A stretch of 64,000 nucleotides of DNA from Castor canadensis (Eukaryota; Chordata; Mammalia; Rodentia; Castoridae): assembly GCF_047511655.1 (NCBI RefSeq), contig NC_133397.1, positions 14,843,501-14,907,500 on the forward strand, read 5' to 3'. The notes below the pieces were generated by a model. That model searched no databases. It was given only the letters and a program-made list of their open reading frames with translations, and was not told where the DNA came from. The translations under genes were made by a program, and so were the position numbers. Below, in pieces: positions 44,700-57,044 of this stretch (position 1 is its first letter; each line of letters starts with the position of its first letter).

Positions 44700-45165
44700 T
44701 GTCCTCTGTGTGTTTTTGTTAAAGGGATCTTCCTTTTATGAAGGCCATGGTCACTGAACTGCAGATTTGGCAAAAGCCTGGGAGAGTCTGGCTGGAGTAA
44801 GAGTTGGCAAACACTGGAAATGTAGAGGGATTTCCTGGCTACATATCATGGCATGTGTTGTCACACATGCTAAAGGGCAACTATGAGAATTCTCAACATC
44901 TGCAACATCCATAAACAACTGTGAAACATTTACTGGGGACAGAAAAAAACCAGCCCAGGAGTGATTCCTTAGAGGGGAACTTGAGTGAGTATCCATTTGG
45001 GGAAAACATGGGGAGAGCTGGAGCCATTCTTGTTGAATAAATAACATTGATCAAAAGTAACTTTATAGGTTGCCTAATCTGATATCAGTTTATCACAGTT
45101 TCCAGAGCATGAGAGGAGCTTTATTTTGGCAAGTCTAGTATCTCAGAAATAATGAGACTTTGGGA
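44700..45165. other. Intergenic unique DNA
   Basis: No repeat or gene recognised; a 98-codon minus frame at 44751-45047 has no known domain. Confidence 0.45.
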
Positions 45166-45169
45166 CCAT

Positions 45170-45320
45170 AAAGGAGTGTGTGCTTGATTCCTCCTCTTGA
45201 CATCACTAGCTGTGTGATTTTGGGCAGGTAACTTAACTCTTCTGAACTGAGGTTCATTTATCTGTAAGGTAGGCAGTTCCTGCACCAAAACATTTTCATG
45301 CAAATAACATCTGGCAAATT
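45170..45320 (+). repeat. MIR
   Basis: 'cactagctgtgtgattttgg' and 'gcaggtaacttaactcttct' then 'gaggttcatttatctgtaag', the MIR core in sense. Confidence 0.85.
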
Positions 45321-45406
45321 AAGGGCACCTACTGAGAAAGGCATGCAGGAAAATCGTGCTTTCCTTTTATCCTCAACTCCTGCCTGGAAGAAAAAGTTCT
45401 TTAAAA

Positions 45407-45409
<3 letters not shown>

Positions 45410-45459
<50 letters not shown>

Positions 45460-45493
45460 TATATATAGAGAGAAACAGAGACAGAGACAGAGA
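45410..45493 (+). repeat. TG microsatellite then AGAC/GA repeat
   Basis: A pure TG run of 46 bases (45410-45455) is followed by ATATATAGAG and GACAGA repeats. The cysteine/valine-rich frame beginning at 45408 is a translation of the repeat. Confidence 0.95.
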
Positions 45494-47080
45494 AAGAGGA
45501 GGGAAATTGCTGATGCCAAATAATGAGTGTTTTTTCAGAATTTTAGAAATCATTTTATCGCGTTTTGCAATAATTTTTCTGCATCAAAAATGCCCAAGAG
45601 TAGCAAAGTTAAATTATCTGGGTACTGAGTGTGCTCATGGAAAGCCTCCTAGAAGTAAATACGGCAGGATGACGATGTGATTTCTGCATGTAGGATTAGG
45701 AATCATTTTACTTTTCCCAACTGCTGCAATCTAGTGCAGATGCAATGGCAGAATCTGGTCACAGGAGGGAGCCTGTCGCCCTCTAATGGCTTTTAGCGTG
45801 TGTGGCTGAGGAGTTGGTGGACAATTTCTGCACTCAAGGGAGTCTTGGATGGCCTGAGTCCACTTTTAGACCTGACAAGACCTCTCCAGAAATGACCTCT
45901 CCAGAAATAACCTTCCCCAATCCCTCCTTTATTGCATTAGTTGGTCCATTTAGGGTGGAGTCTGAAGGAGGCCAAGATCTCTTCCACTTAGTGGTTCAGC
46001 TCAATTGCAAGCCAGCAGGCTCTGGTTTACTTTCTTGGGTTGAATGGGGCTGTCCTTTGCCCTGTATGCATTGTCAGGAGCTAGAGTGAAAGGGAAAATG
46101 ACACAACAGAGGAAAGGAGCCTATCACAGGTGTAGAGGCAGGAGGCCAAGGGTAGTCATTTAAGAGGAAGGGGAAAGTGAGTCTGGTATTTGATGCCTTG
46201 AATAGACACTTGCCACGCAGCAACCTTGCATCTTTGTCCCTGAGCCAGCCTGAGCAAGCAACAAGAGGCTTGTGGAGGCAAACAGATGGGAGGAGGCAGG
46301 GAAGCCTTCTCTACCTCTACCTTTGCTATGACAGAATGATGACATTTCTGTGGTCTGGTAGATACCACAGAGGACCCTTTGACATGGAGGTTTGTGCTCA
46401 AGGCCCCTAATAGCAAGAGGAAATGGGAAATGGGAAGAGAGAGCTGAGAATCTGGATGGGAAGTTCCTGAATTAGTTAGAGGTGCAGAGCAGGGGCTCTG
46501 CAGTTTGCCACAGCAAGGAACCTGTCACCCTGCCTCCACCAACAAAAGGGCCTTCCTGGGACACCTTTTATACAGTGTGTAAAAGGTTCATGGTGACCAA
46601 AGGAGAGTCACCAGTAATGGGGGGCCATAGCAGTAGTCATTTCAGTTTTTTAAAAAGAGAAAGAAAAAATATCCCGAACAACACATTCCCACATACAGAC
46701 ACTACAAATGCTCCTCCCCCTCAGACACACCTCTTTCTTTCCTTCCTGCCCCTGTAGACCAGAGGCCTTGGTCCTAGAGAAGGAAAGGGAAATGGATGGG
46801 AATGCATAAGTCACCTGCCCCTGTTGACACCAGGGAGCTGCAAGGGAGGACTACATCTGTCTCTAGATTCCAAGTCCCCTGAGCCACAAGACCTACTCAC
46901 AAGAAGGCAAAGCTGTCAGTAGCCAAACAGCCATTAGCAACATGATATTTTATTTCAAACAAAAGTGGACTTCAAATAAGAGATCAGGGAATCGAACCAG
47001 AGTATCATATACAGCAGAAAAGACCTGTTTGACAAGACATGGTTGAAGCTGATGGTTGGGAAAAAAAATCCTTTTTTTTT
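45494..47080. other. Intergenic unique DNA
   Basis: Moderate GC, no recognised repeats or gene. A local direct repeat, 'ctccagaaatgacctctcca' followed by 'gaaataacc', lies near 45885-45910. Confidence 0.45.
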
Positions 47081-47134
47081 TTTCCATTTTATGTATTTAT
47101 TTTTTGGAGAGATGCTATAACTCTATTTATTTAT

Positions 47135-47196
47135 TTATTTGCAGTACTGGGGCTTAAACTTAGGGCCTACACCTTGAGTCACTTCTCCAGCCCTTT
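47135..47196 (-). mobile_element. tRNA-like SINE (internally deleted)
   Basis: 'gcagtactggggcttaaact' then 'cttgagtcacttctccagcc', with the middle of the tRNA-like unit missing. Confidence 0.75.
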
Positions 47197-47237
47197 TCTT
47201 TTTTGTGCTTGATGTTTTCTTTTTCTTTTTTTTGGCA

Positions 47238-47507
47238 TTTTTTTTCTTTTATTCATATATGCATACAATGTTTGGGTCATTTCTCTCCCTTCCCCCTGCC
47301 CCCTCCCTCTCCCCCCCACCTCCTCGCTATCAGGCAGAAACTATCTTGCCCTTATCTCTAATTTTGTTGAAGACAGAGTGTAAGCAATAATAGGAAGGAC
47401 CAAGGGTTTTTACTAGTTGAGATAAGCTATGCAGGGAATTGACTTGCATTGCTTTCCTGTGCATGTGTGTTACCTTCTAAATTAATTCTTCTCGAACTAA
47501 CCTTATC
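47238..47507 (-). mobile_element. Young LINE-1 3' end
   Basis: A T-rich tail, 'attcatatatgcatacaatg', a C-rich tract, then 'cagaaactatcttgccctta' and 'aattttgttgaagacagagt'. 5'-truncated. No clear target-site duplication was found by eye. Confidence 0.88.
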
Positions 47508-47820
47508 TGGCTGATTCTTGAGTTGAGACTGATCAATTTTCCCTCATAAGTAAGTGAACAGCATTGGTCAATGCTCTTCCAATAGACACGCAGGGTAGAG
47601 GTGAGGGCAAGAGGAAGGGAGCTCTGTGGCACAGGCATAGAGCAGCAAAGCATCAGGGCTACCTAGACCCAGCTGCCTTTTCCCAGAGTCTGAGGATACA
47701 TGTGGCCAAATCTTGAGTGACGTCTGTCTTGGCTTTGTGGAATCAGAAGACGTAGTTCTTCCATTAACCAGAGGAGAGAGGGATTGCAGATCACAGGAGA
47801 AGAAGGTGTCCATGGTTCTA

Positions 47821-47920
47821 GCAAAAGGGTTGGCAAACTTTTTCTGCAGCCAGATACTAAGTATTTTAAGCTTTGTGAGCCATATAGTCTTGATGGAAAT
47901 ACCCCACTCTAGCCTAAAAG
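47821..47920 (+). mobile_element. hAT-like DNA transposon end
   Basis: 'aagggttggcaaactttttc' then 'cagatactaagtattttaag' and 'gctttgtgagccatatagtc' correspond to the terminal region of a Charlie-type non-autonomous hAT element. Confidence 0.6.
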
Positions 47921-50900
47921 AGGCATGAATCCAAGGCAGAGAGGGTGTGGCTGTGTTCCAAATAATTAAAGCACAAAAACAGTCATTTTCCTGTAATTTC
48001 CATGTTTTGGGAAGTCAGTCATATTCTTTTTTTAACTTTTCAACAATTCTTAGCTTAACTGAAATTTACAAATCCCTCTCCTAGATGGCTCCCTTTAGGA
48101 TCATGCTGATCTGTAAATACAGCCTAGAGTGTTCCCTGTGAAGTTTCTTTCTAAATCCCCACTAGTGAGAGAACAGAATCCCAGGATGTTATAGCTCCCT
48201 GCAGATTATAACTCCAAACGACCCAAGCTTTCAGCATGAGGGGCCTGCTGCAAATTCCTCCACGGAGGAACTTTTGGCTTAGCTTTATTCTTCCCCTCCT
48301 CTCTCTTCATTGTGAAATTCTTGGAAGATAGTGGCTGTCAGCCTTAGTGATGAAGATGTGGTGTCCTGCGGAGACCACATGTATGGGATCCACAGAGGAA
48401 GTTTCATGTACTGGAGTGGGAAAAGCTTGTCTCCACCAACCACCATTGGATTGTTCCAGAAACTTTGCTCTGAGTTCCCCAAAGCTCATGATAGCTTCTT
48501 CATGTGTTAATAGATGTCTGACACTGAAAAAAAAAATTCCTGGCTTAGCAAGCACTTGATAAAAGTTAGTTACTATTATTATTACAAAGTCCTCCTTCAG
48601 TTATCCTAATGCAAAGTGTGACTGAATCTCTTTGATTTATTCAAAGTATATTTTATACTGAGCAGTAAAAAAGCTTTCCAAAGTTAAAAACATCCAATAT
48701 AGGAGCTTATGGATGGCTGTTGAAAAAAGGGCAGTGTCCTAACCATCTCTGAGTCATACCACACCACAGACCTTAGTGATGGAAGGTCTCACCCTCCTAG
48801 CAAAATTGTGCCCAGGAAGCTGAGCGGTGAGGGGCTCACCAAGAGAGGGCTGCAGGTCTTAGCACTGGAGTGTTGTTGAGAATAGATGCTTCAATCAGGA
48901 GCCTGGGCCTTTGCTAACCTGTGAGAATTTATCTGGGTGTTATCTGCACAGGATCTCCTAAGGGAAAGTGTATTAATGGGTGTCATTTGACATTAGAGTT
49001 TCAGAGGAAGTTGGATTTCTTTAGGAGAGAGGTGAGGTCTTCAGGTATTTGGCAGAATTGGTGTGAGTACATAGCAGCCATGAAACTAAGTGATGGCTAT
49101 ACAGGGAGCATGGGCAGCTTCCAAAGCAGTAGTATGTGTATTATCGTCTACCTTTGGCTGTGGATTTGTGTGCATATAATGGGGGGACAGGGAGATACAG
49201 GGGATGCATAGTACGAAATATGTTTCCATATTTTGCAAAAAATATATATGCAATATATATACACGTTTGTATATGCGTGTGCCTGTGAGTTTATATATTA
49301 CTCACAGTTAAATAAATTTTTAGTATAAATATGTCCCATGTGACATTTAAAGAATCTTTTGAAAGAATCATTCTGTTAGAGCAATGACTTAAGGGAGTAT
49401 ATTAAAGCAACAATGACTTGTGAGTTTTAAAATTCTATACTTTCCTCATGTGTTAGAATGTAAAAATAAGAAAAAAAAATCAAAATCTGTGAATTATGGG
49501 ACATTAAATAAATGGATTAATAGTTACTCCAGTTTTGGAATACATTGATCAGTTTAGTAGTGCTTCCTTGGATTTCAGGTTTAATTTTAGATGTATTACT
49601 TGACAAATCTATGGCTGAGGAAGAAAAAAAAGGAATAGCTTTAATTTCTTTGGGATAATTATGGTGACAATTATGACGGTGATGATTTTGATGATGATGG
49701 TTGAGAGACTGCTTGGGAATGTGAACTGTTTGGTGGTGCGTGCCTATTTTATTTTATATAGAATGATTTAGAGGACTATTAGAAATAATTTTCAGAGTGC
49801 TAGTCTTCCCCCAAGGAGACAGGGCTGGCACTTGCCTGACAAGTGAGAATACTCCAGCCTCTGAAAGTAAGTGGTAGATACTTTTCCAGCTGAAAGTGAG
49901 TCCTAATTAGGAAAGTCCCTCAACATCGAACAAGAATCACAAATCTACAGAACTAGATATGTTGAGAGGGATATTCAGGGGATAATCTGGACAGTTTCCA
50001 AAGGAAAAACTGGGATTATAGATTTCTCCCTGGCAAACACTGACCAAGTCCACACAGGACTGTCTCGCTGGCTGGCTGGACAGACAAGTGGAGACATTAG
50101 CCTTTTGACTTGTTCTGGAGAGAGGTGAATTAATGCCTGAAATAAACAGTACAAAATGTTGCTCTAACCTGCCAAGAAAGGGAAAAAAGAAGGCTTGGCA
50201 CAGGAGCTTAACTCAGAGATGCAGGTAACAGCAGGGGAAATAAAACAAGCCTTTCTGGTGTTAAATTTGATCAACTTCCTTCCTGGTTGCTAGTAAGTAA
50301 AAAGTGACTGGCAAATTTAATCAAAGGGTAATTTCTTGGGAGCTGACAGAATTCGTTAGAGTTGAGAAGGTCATACTTGGGAACTGGCAAGTCTGGTTGT
50401 CTAAGAAGCAAAGAGCAAAAACACATTAATTATATCAAGTCTGTCACCACAGGTAATGGTACCACCACTCTGACAAACCTCTATGACCATTTGCTCATGT
50501 TTGCACTCCCTGCTTATAACATGAAGCACTGGGACGGAATGGTTGATGGGCCAAACACATGCCTTTCCTAAGGAAAGATAATCAGCTGCCATTCTCCAAT
50601 ATCCATCCACTCATTCTTTTGGTCTGACCAACCTTGCAAACTCAATAAATATGAGAAGTAATTACTACTTTTAGCCTAGACTAAAAAAGTAGCTGACAAA
50701 AATGTCTGTCCATTTCAGCTTGTCTTCTGGATGGAGTAACTATTTTTTTCTTACTCTTACAATGAGGAGATTGTGTTTCTGTTGTCTTCTGATCCATAGA
50801 ACTACCAACCATGATGTTAAGCTAAACATGGTCTCTAGATGGTAACATGTCTAAGTAAAATTCTTTTGGTACAACATGCCTTACAGACATCTTGGGTGTG

Positions 50901-51080
50901 TCGGCTGGGGTGCCATTTAGGATTGTTATGCGCCTCCCTTACTCTGTTGGAAGGAACCAGAATTACAAGGCAATAGGGTCAGATTTGTATGGAGTAATTT
51001 TGCTAATCACAGCCAGTCTTTACAGTTTCTATCAGATCTGGTCAATTGGCATAATTCACCATTTAGTGAAAATTTCTCAT
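47921..51080. other. Intergenic DNA with TA/TG-rich patch
   Basis: Mostly unique. A TA/TG-rich patch lies at 49218-49300 and GATGATG-type triplets at 49678-49702. No gene recognised; frames of 60-96 codons show no domain. Confidence 0.45.
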
Positions 51081-51084
51081 TGAC

Positions 51085-51165
51085 TGTGAACTTTTCAAGG
51101 TAGGGACCATGCATAGCTTATATATACTGAGATAGTATTTTAAAGCATTAATCAGAGTGCTTGCC
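51085..51165 (+). repeat. LINE-2 tail fragment
   Basis: 'gtgaacttttcaaggtaggg' then 'accatgcatagcttatatat' and 'gcattaatcagagtgc' resemble the L2 3' end. Confidence 0.45.
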
Positions 51166-52025
51166 CTTCCATATTTTTTGTTCACCATCTTTCCTCTATT
51201 TATTTAGTCAGAGGCATCCAATTGCCTTAGGGATTACAGGAATGCAATGAAGAAAATTTTCACTTTTGACTTGCAAAATAGGCTCTTGGAGCCCATAACA
51301 ATGACATTGAAAGAAATGGAATAATTAGTTCCAGAGCCTATGTTCTGACACAAACAACAAATTGAAAAGATTAGTTAAAGAAGCAATTTTTCCATTCACA
51401 GTTCATAGAGCTTGTTGTGAGAAGTGGGGCAGACTTGTGGGATTTCACTTGATAGATTTGGTGGAGGTTCTAGGAAGAGGAGGAAGATTTTCGGTAAATT
51501 TGGGAAGATCCTGGAGCAAAGGATTCCAATTGCATTAAAAAAATTTTTTTTATTCATTTATTCTCATGTACATACATTGTTTGAATCGTTTCTCCCCCCT
51601 GCCCCCTGCCTCATCCCTCTCCCCTCAAACCTCCACCCCCATTTCCAGGCAGAACCTGTTCTGCCCTTAACTCTAATTTTGTTGAAGAGAAAACATAAGC
51701 AACAATAAGAAAGACAAAGCGTTTTTACTAGTTGAGATGAGAATAGCTATACAGAGAGATTCCTAGCCTTGCTTCCATGTACAAGTGTGTTACAACCCAA
51801 GTTGATTCATCTCTACCTGACCTTTTCACTAGTTCCTGATCCCCTTGCCATATTGACCTCTTGCTTTAAAGATTCTGTATAAGTTCCTTGGCAGTGGGGA
51901 CATCAAGTAGGGGACATCAAATACTTCCATGTTTTGGGTTTCCTACCTATTCCCATATCTCCTGTATATGCTCTCCCCTTGTCATGTGATCCAAGTCCAA
52001 CAACATTGCTGTATTTGCCCTAGAT

Positions 52026-55000
52026 CTAAAGTCCGCATATGAGGGAGAACATACAATTTTTGGTCTTTTGAGCCTGGCTAACCTCGCTCAGAATGATATT
52101 CTCCAGTTCCATCCATTTACTTGAGAATGATAAGATTTCATTCTTCTTCATGGCTGAGTAAAACTCCACCACATTTTCTTAATCCATTATTCTGTAGTAG
52201 GGCATCTTGGTTGTTTCCATAACTTGGCTATCGTGAACAGTGCTGCAATAAACATGGGTGTGCAGGTGCCTCTGGAGTAACCTGTGTCACATTCCTTTGG
52301 GTATATCCCCAGGAGCGGGATTGCTGGATCATATGGCAGATCTATGTTTAGATTTTTAAGAAGCCTTCATATTTTTTCCAGAGTGGTTGCACTAGCTTGC
52401 ATTTCCACCGGCAGTGTACAAGGGTTCCTTTTTCCTTACATCCTCGGCAACACCTGTTCTCGGTGATATTTTTGATGATGGCTATTCTAACAAGGGTGAG
52501 GTGGAATCTTACTGTGGTTTTGATTTGCATTTCCTTTATGGCTAGAGACGATGAGCATTTTTTAATGTGTTTTTTGGCCATTTGAATTTCTTCTTTTGAG
52601 AAAGTTCTGTTCAGTTGCCCATTTCTTAATTGTTTCATTGATTTTAAGAAAGGTTAGTTTTTTAAGTTCCCTGTATATTCTGGTTATCAGTCCTTTGTCT
52701 GATGTATAGCTGGCAAATATTTTCTCCCACTCTGTGGGTGCTCTCTTCAGTTTAGAGACCATTTCTTTTGTTGTGAAAAAGCTTTTTAATTTTATGAAGT
52801 CCCATTTGTCCATCCTTTCTCTTAGTTGGTGAGGTGCTAGGGTTCTATTGAAGAAGTCCTTGCTTATACCTATTACTTCCAGAGTATTCCCTGCTCTTTC
52901 CTGTACTAACTTCAGAGTTTTGGGTCTGGTATTAAGGTCCTTGATCCATTTTAAGTTGATACTAGTACAGGGTGATAAACATGGATCTGTTTTCAGTTTC
53001 TTGCAGATGGATAACCACTTTCCCAGCAACATTTGTTGAAGAGGCTGTCTAGTCTCCATTGTATATTTTTAACACCTTTGTCAAAAATAAGGTGGGCATA
53101 TCTCTGTGGATTTATATCCAGGTCCTCTATTCTGTTCCACTGGTCTTCATGTCTGTTTTTGTGCCAGTACCATGCTGTTTTTATTGCTATTTCTTTGTAA
53201 TATAGTTTGAAGTCAGGTATTGTGATAGCTCCAGTATTGCTCTTTTTGCTGAGTATTGCCTTGGCTATTCATGGTCTCTTGTGTTTCCAAATGAACTTTA
53301 GGGTAGATTTTTCAATCTCTGTCATGAAAGTCATGGGGCCTTTAATAGGAATTGCATTAAACATGTAGATTGCTTTTGGTAGTATAGCCATTTTTACTAT
53401 GTTGATTCAACCAATCGGTGAGCATGGGAGCTCTCTCTACCTTCTGTAGTCTTCCTTGATCTCTTTCTTTAGGGGTTTGTAGTTCTCCTTGTAGAGGTCA
53501 TTCATATCCTTTGTTAAGTTTACTCATAGGTATTTGATTTTTTTTTTTTTTGAGGGTACTGTAAGTGGAATTGTTTCCACATAGTCTTTCTCAGTTTGTT
53601 CGTTGTTGGTGTATAGAAAAGCTAATGATTTTTGTAAGTTGATTTTGTATCCTGCCACCTTGCCGTAGCTGTTTATGGTGTCTAGGAGTTTGTGGGTAGA
53701 GTTTTTTGGGTCTTTAAGTTATAGGATCATATTGTCTACAAATGGGGATATTTTAGCAGTTTCTTTACCTATTTGTATTCCTTTTATTTCTTCTTCTTGC
53801 CTAGTTGCTCTGGCTAGGAATTCCGGTACTATGTTGAATAAGAGTGGGGATAGTGGGCACCCTTGTCTTGCTCCTGATTTTAGGGGAAATGCTTTCAGTT
53901 TTTCACCATTAAGTATGATGTTGGATGTAGGTATGTCATATATAGCCTTTACAGTGTTGAGGTACATTCCTTCTATTCCTAGTTTTCTTAGAGCTTTTAT
54001 CATGAAGTGGTGTTGGATCTTCTTGAAGGCTTTTTCTGCATCTGTTCAGATGATCAAGTGGTTTTTGTCTTTGCTCCTATTAATGTGCTGTATTACACTT
54101 ATAGATTTGCATATTGAACCATCCCTGCATCCCTTGGATGAAGCCCACTTGGTCGTGATGAATGATCTTTCTGATGTGTTGTTGGATTCGGTTTGGCATT
54201 ATTTTATTGAGGATTTTTGCATTGATGTTCATTAAGGAAATTGGCCTGTAATTCTCCATTTTGAAGGTCTCTTTGTTGGGTTTTGGGATGAGAGTAATAC
54301 TGGCTTCATAAAATGAGTTAGGCAGTTTTTCTTCCCTTTCTATTTCATGGAACAGTTTAAGGAGAGTTGGTATTAGTTCTTCTTTGAAGGTCTGATAGAA
54401 TTCAGCAGAGAATCCATCAGGTCGTGGACTTTTCTTTTTTTGGGAGAATCATTATTGCTGCTTCAATTTCATTTTGTGTTATTGATCTATTCAGGTGATT
54501 AATATCCTCTTGGTTCAATTTTGGTTGGTCATAAGTATGTAGAAATGTGTCCATTTGTTCAAGATTTTAAATTTATTAGAATATAGGTTCTCAAAGTACC
54601 CTCTGATGATTTCCTGGATTTCTGTGGTGTTTGCTGTTATCTCCCATTTTGCATTTCTTTAGTGATTTGGGTTTTTTCTCTCTTTATTTTAGTCAGGTTT
54701 GCCAGGGGTCTGTGAATCTTAATTTATTTTTTCAAAGAACCAGCTTTTTGTTTCATTGATTCTTTGTATTTTTTTTTGATTGTTTCTATTTTATTGATTT
54801 CAACCCTTATTTTTATCATTTCTCTCCTTCTGCTTGTTCTGGGATTTGCTTGTTCTTGTTTTTCTAGGAGTTTGAGATGTAGCATTAGGTCATTGATTTG
54901 AGATCTTTCTGTCCTTTTAATATGCACTCATGGCTATAAACTTTCCTCTGAAGACTGCCTTTGATATGTCCCATAGGTTCTGGTAGGTTGTGTTTTCATT

Positions 55001-55799
55001 TTCATTAACTTCCAGGAGCCTTTTAATTTCCTTTTTCATTGCATCGATGACCCATTGATCATTGAGCAATGTGTTGTTCAGCTTCCAATTGTTTGCATGT
55101 TTTTTACTGTTGTTTTTGTTGCTGAGTTCTAGTTTTAATGCACTGTGATCAGATAGAATGCATGGGATTATTTTTTTTTTATATTTACTGAGTCTTTCTT
55201 TGTGCCCTGAGATACATGAGCTACTGAGAAAAATGTATACTGTGCAGAAGTTGCTGAAATATTCTGTAGACATCAGCTAGGTCCATTTGATCTATGGTGA
55301 TTTAGTTCTAGAATTTCTTTATTGATTTTTTTGTTTGGATGACCTATCTATTGGTGATAGGGGGGTATTAAAGTCTCCCACTGCCACTGTGTTGGGGTCT
55401 ATATATGTTTTTAGGTCCTTCAGAGTATGATTGATGAAATTGGGTGCATTGACATTGAGTGCATATAGTTTGGTAATTGTTGTTTCCTTTTGGTGTATTT
55501 CCCCTTTTATTAGTATGGAGTGTCCTTCTTTATCTTGTTTGATCAATGTAGGTTTGTAGTCTACTTTGTCTGAGATAAGTATTGCTACCCCTGCCTGTTT
55601 TCGGGGACCATTTGCTTGGTAAATCTTCTTCCAGCCTCAGCCAGTGCTTATTTCTGTCAATGAAATGGGTCTTCTGTAGGCAGCAAATTGTTGGATCTTC
55701 CTTTTTAATCCAGTTTGCCAATCAGTGTCTTTTGATGGGGGAATTTAGTCCATTAACATTAAGTGTTAGTACTGATAGGTATGTGGTGATCCCTGTCAT
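52026..55799 (-). pseudogene. LINE-1 ORF2 relic, copy B
   Basis: The start ATG is at 55799 (MTGITTYLSVLTL) and the end near 52026, so the length suits a full ORF2. Endonuclease motifs are seen at 55530-55721 and 55319-55546 (VGDFNTPLS) and near 55110-55170 (SDH). RT motifs are in 53719-54003 ([15 protein letters not shown]), and the C-terminal domain lies at 52348-52638 and 52562-53059. Two key residues are changed: CLQKTH in place of the family's CLQETH in the endonuclease, and FVDN in place of FADD in the RT active site. At least five frame changes are needed to read through. Confidence 0.9.
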
Positions 55800-55849
55800 T
55801 TAGTTGTCTTAGTTGCTTAAGGGTTTGATTGTGTGCAGCTGAATCAATG

Positions 55850-57044
55850 TTACTCTTTACTTTCTTGCCTTTTCTTCTTCTGTGGTTTGGTGCTGCCTTC
55901 CCTTTCATGGTTTTCTTTGCTCTCATTTTCTGTGTGCAGAATCCCTTGGAGAATCTTCTGTAGTGGTGGCTTGGTGGTCATATATTGTTTTAGTTTCTGC
56001 TTTTCATGGGAGACTTTTATTGCTCCATCTATTTTGAATGATAGTTTTGCTGGGTAAAGTATCCTAGGGTTGAAGTTATTTTCATTCAGTTCCCAGATTA
56101 CCTCACTCCATGCTCTTCTTGCTTAAGGTTTTTGATGAGAAATCTGCTGTGATTTTGATGGATTTACCTTTGTATGTGATTTGTTTTTTCTCTCTTACAG
56201 ACTTCAATATTCCTTCTCTATTCTCTGTGCTTGTTGTTTTAATGATAATATGTTGTGGGATAGTTCTATTTTGGTCAAGTCCCTTTGGTGGTATCCTGGA
56301 GGCTTCCTGTACCTGAATGGGCATAGATTTCTCTAGATTTGGGAAATTTTCTGTTATTATTTTGTTGAATATGTTACAAATTCCTTTTGCTTGCACCTCT
56401 TCTCCTTCTTCAATGCCCATGATTCTCAGGTTTGGTCTTTTGATGGAGTCAGTGAGTTCTTGCATTTTCTTTTTACAGGTCTTGAGTTTTCTGACTAATA
56501 GTTCTTCAATTTTTACTTTAATTTCCATTTCATCTTCAAGTTCTGAGATTCTGTCTTCTGCTTGTTCTAGTCTGCTGAAGTGGCCTTCAATTGTGTTTTG
56601 TATTTCTGTTTCATTCTTTTTTCTGAGGTTTTCCATATCATGGGTCACTTCCTCTTTCATATTGTCAATTTTTGTCCTTAATTCATTGATCTCTCTATTT
56701 ATGGTAGTGTTTGTTTCACTTTGGTATTTATTTAGGGCTCCTATGAGTTCATTTATTTGTTTTTGTGTCTTTTCATATTCTTTATTTTTGTTGTCTTGGT
56801 ATTTCTTGAGTGCCTCCTGTATGTTTTGGTTGACCATGTCTACTAATATCTCCATTAAATTCTCATTGATTACTTGCAAGATTTCTTCTTTCAGCATATT
56901 CTTGTGGGCTTCATTGGGTTCCTTGGCATAGTTTATCTTTGTTTTGTTGGAATCTGGAACTGGGTATCCATTTTCTTCATTTCCCTTTGAATCCTGTATT
57001 AATGTATTTTTAGGGGGAGAATGGTTTCCATCCCTTTTTCATCT
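55850..57044 (-). pseudogene. LINE-1 ORF1, copy B (mostly open)
   Basis: A 264-codon frame (56897-56103) covers the coiled coil (heptad-like NKEYEKTQKQINELIG, NKYQSETNTTINREINELR), the RRM-like domain (RPNLRIMGIEEGEEVQ) and part of the C-terminal RNA-binding domain. The likely original start is the ATG near 57044; a one-base change soon after it shifts the frame. A second shift near 56120 cuts off the C-terminal part, whose end reads ENHEREGSTKPQKKKRQ before the stop at 55850. This is the best preserved LINE-1 protein in the window. Confidence 0.9.

Noticed and set aside
45408..45680. Cysteine/valine-rich 90-codon frame
   Set aside because: Its first part is a translation of the TG microsatellite.
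53675..54235. 186-codon plus-strand frame, and 204 codons at 56317-56931
   Set aside because: These are antisense to LINE-1 ORF2 and ORF1; the real frames are on the minus strand.
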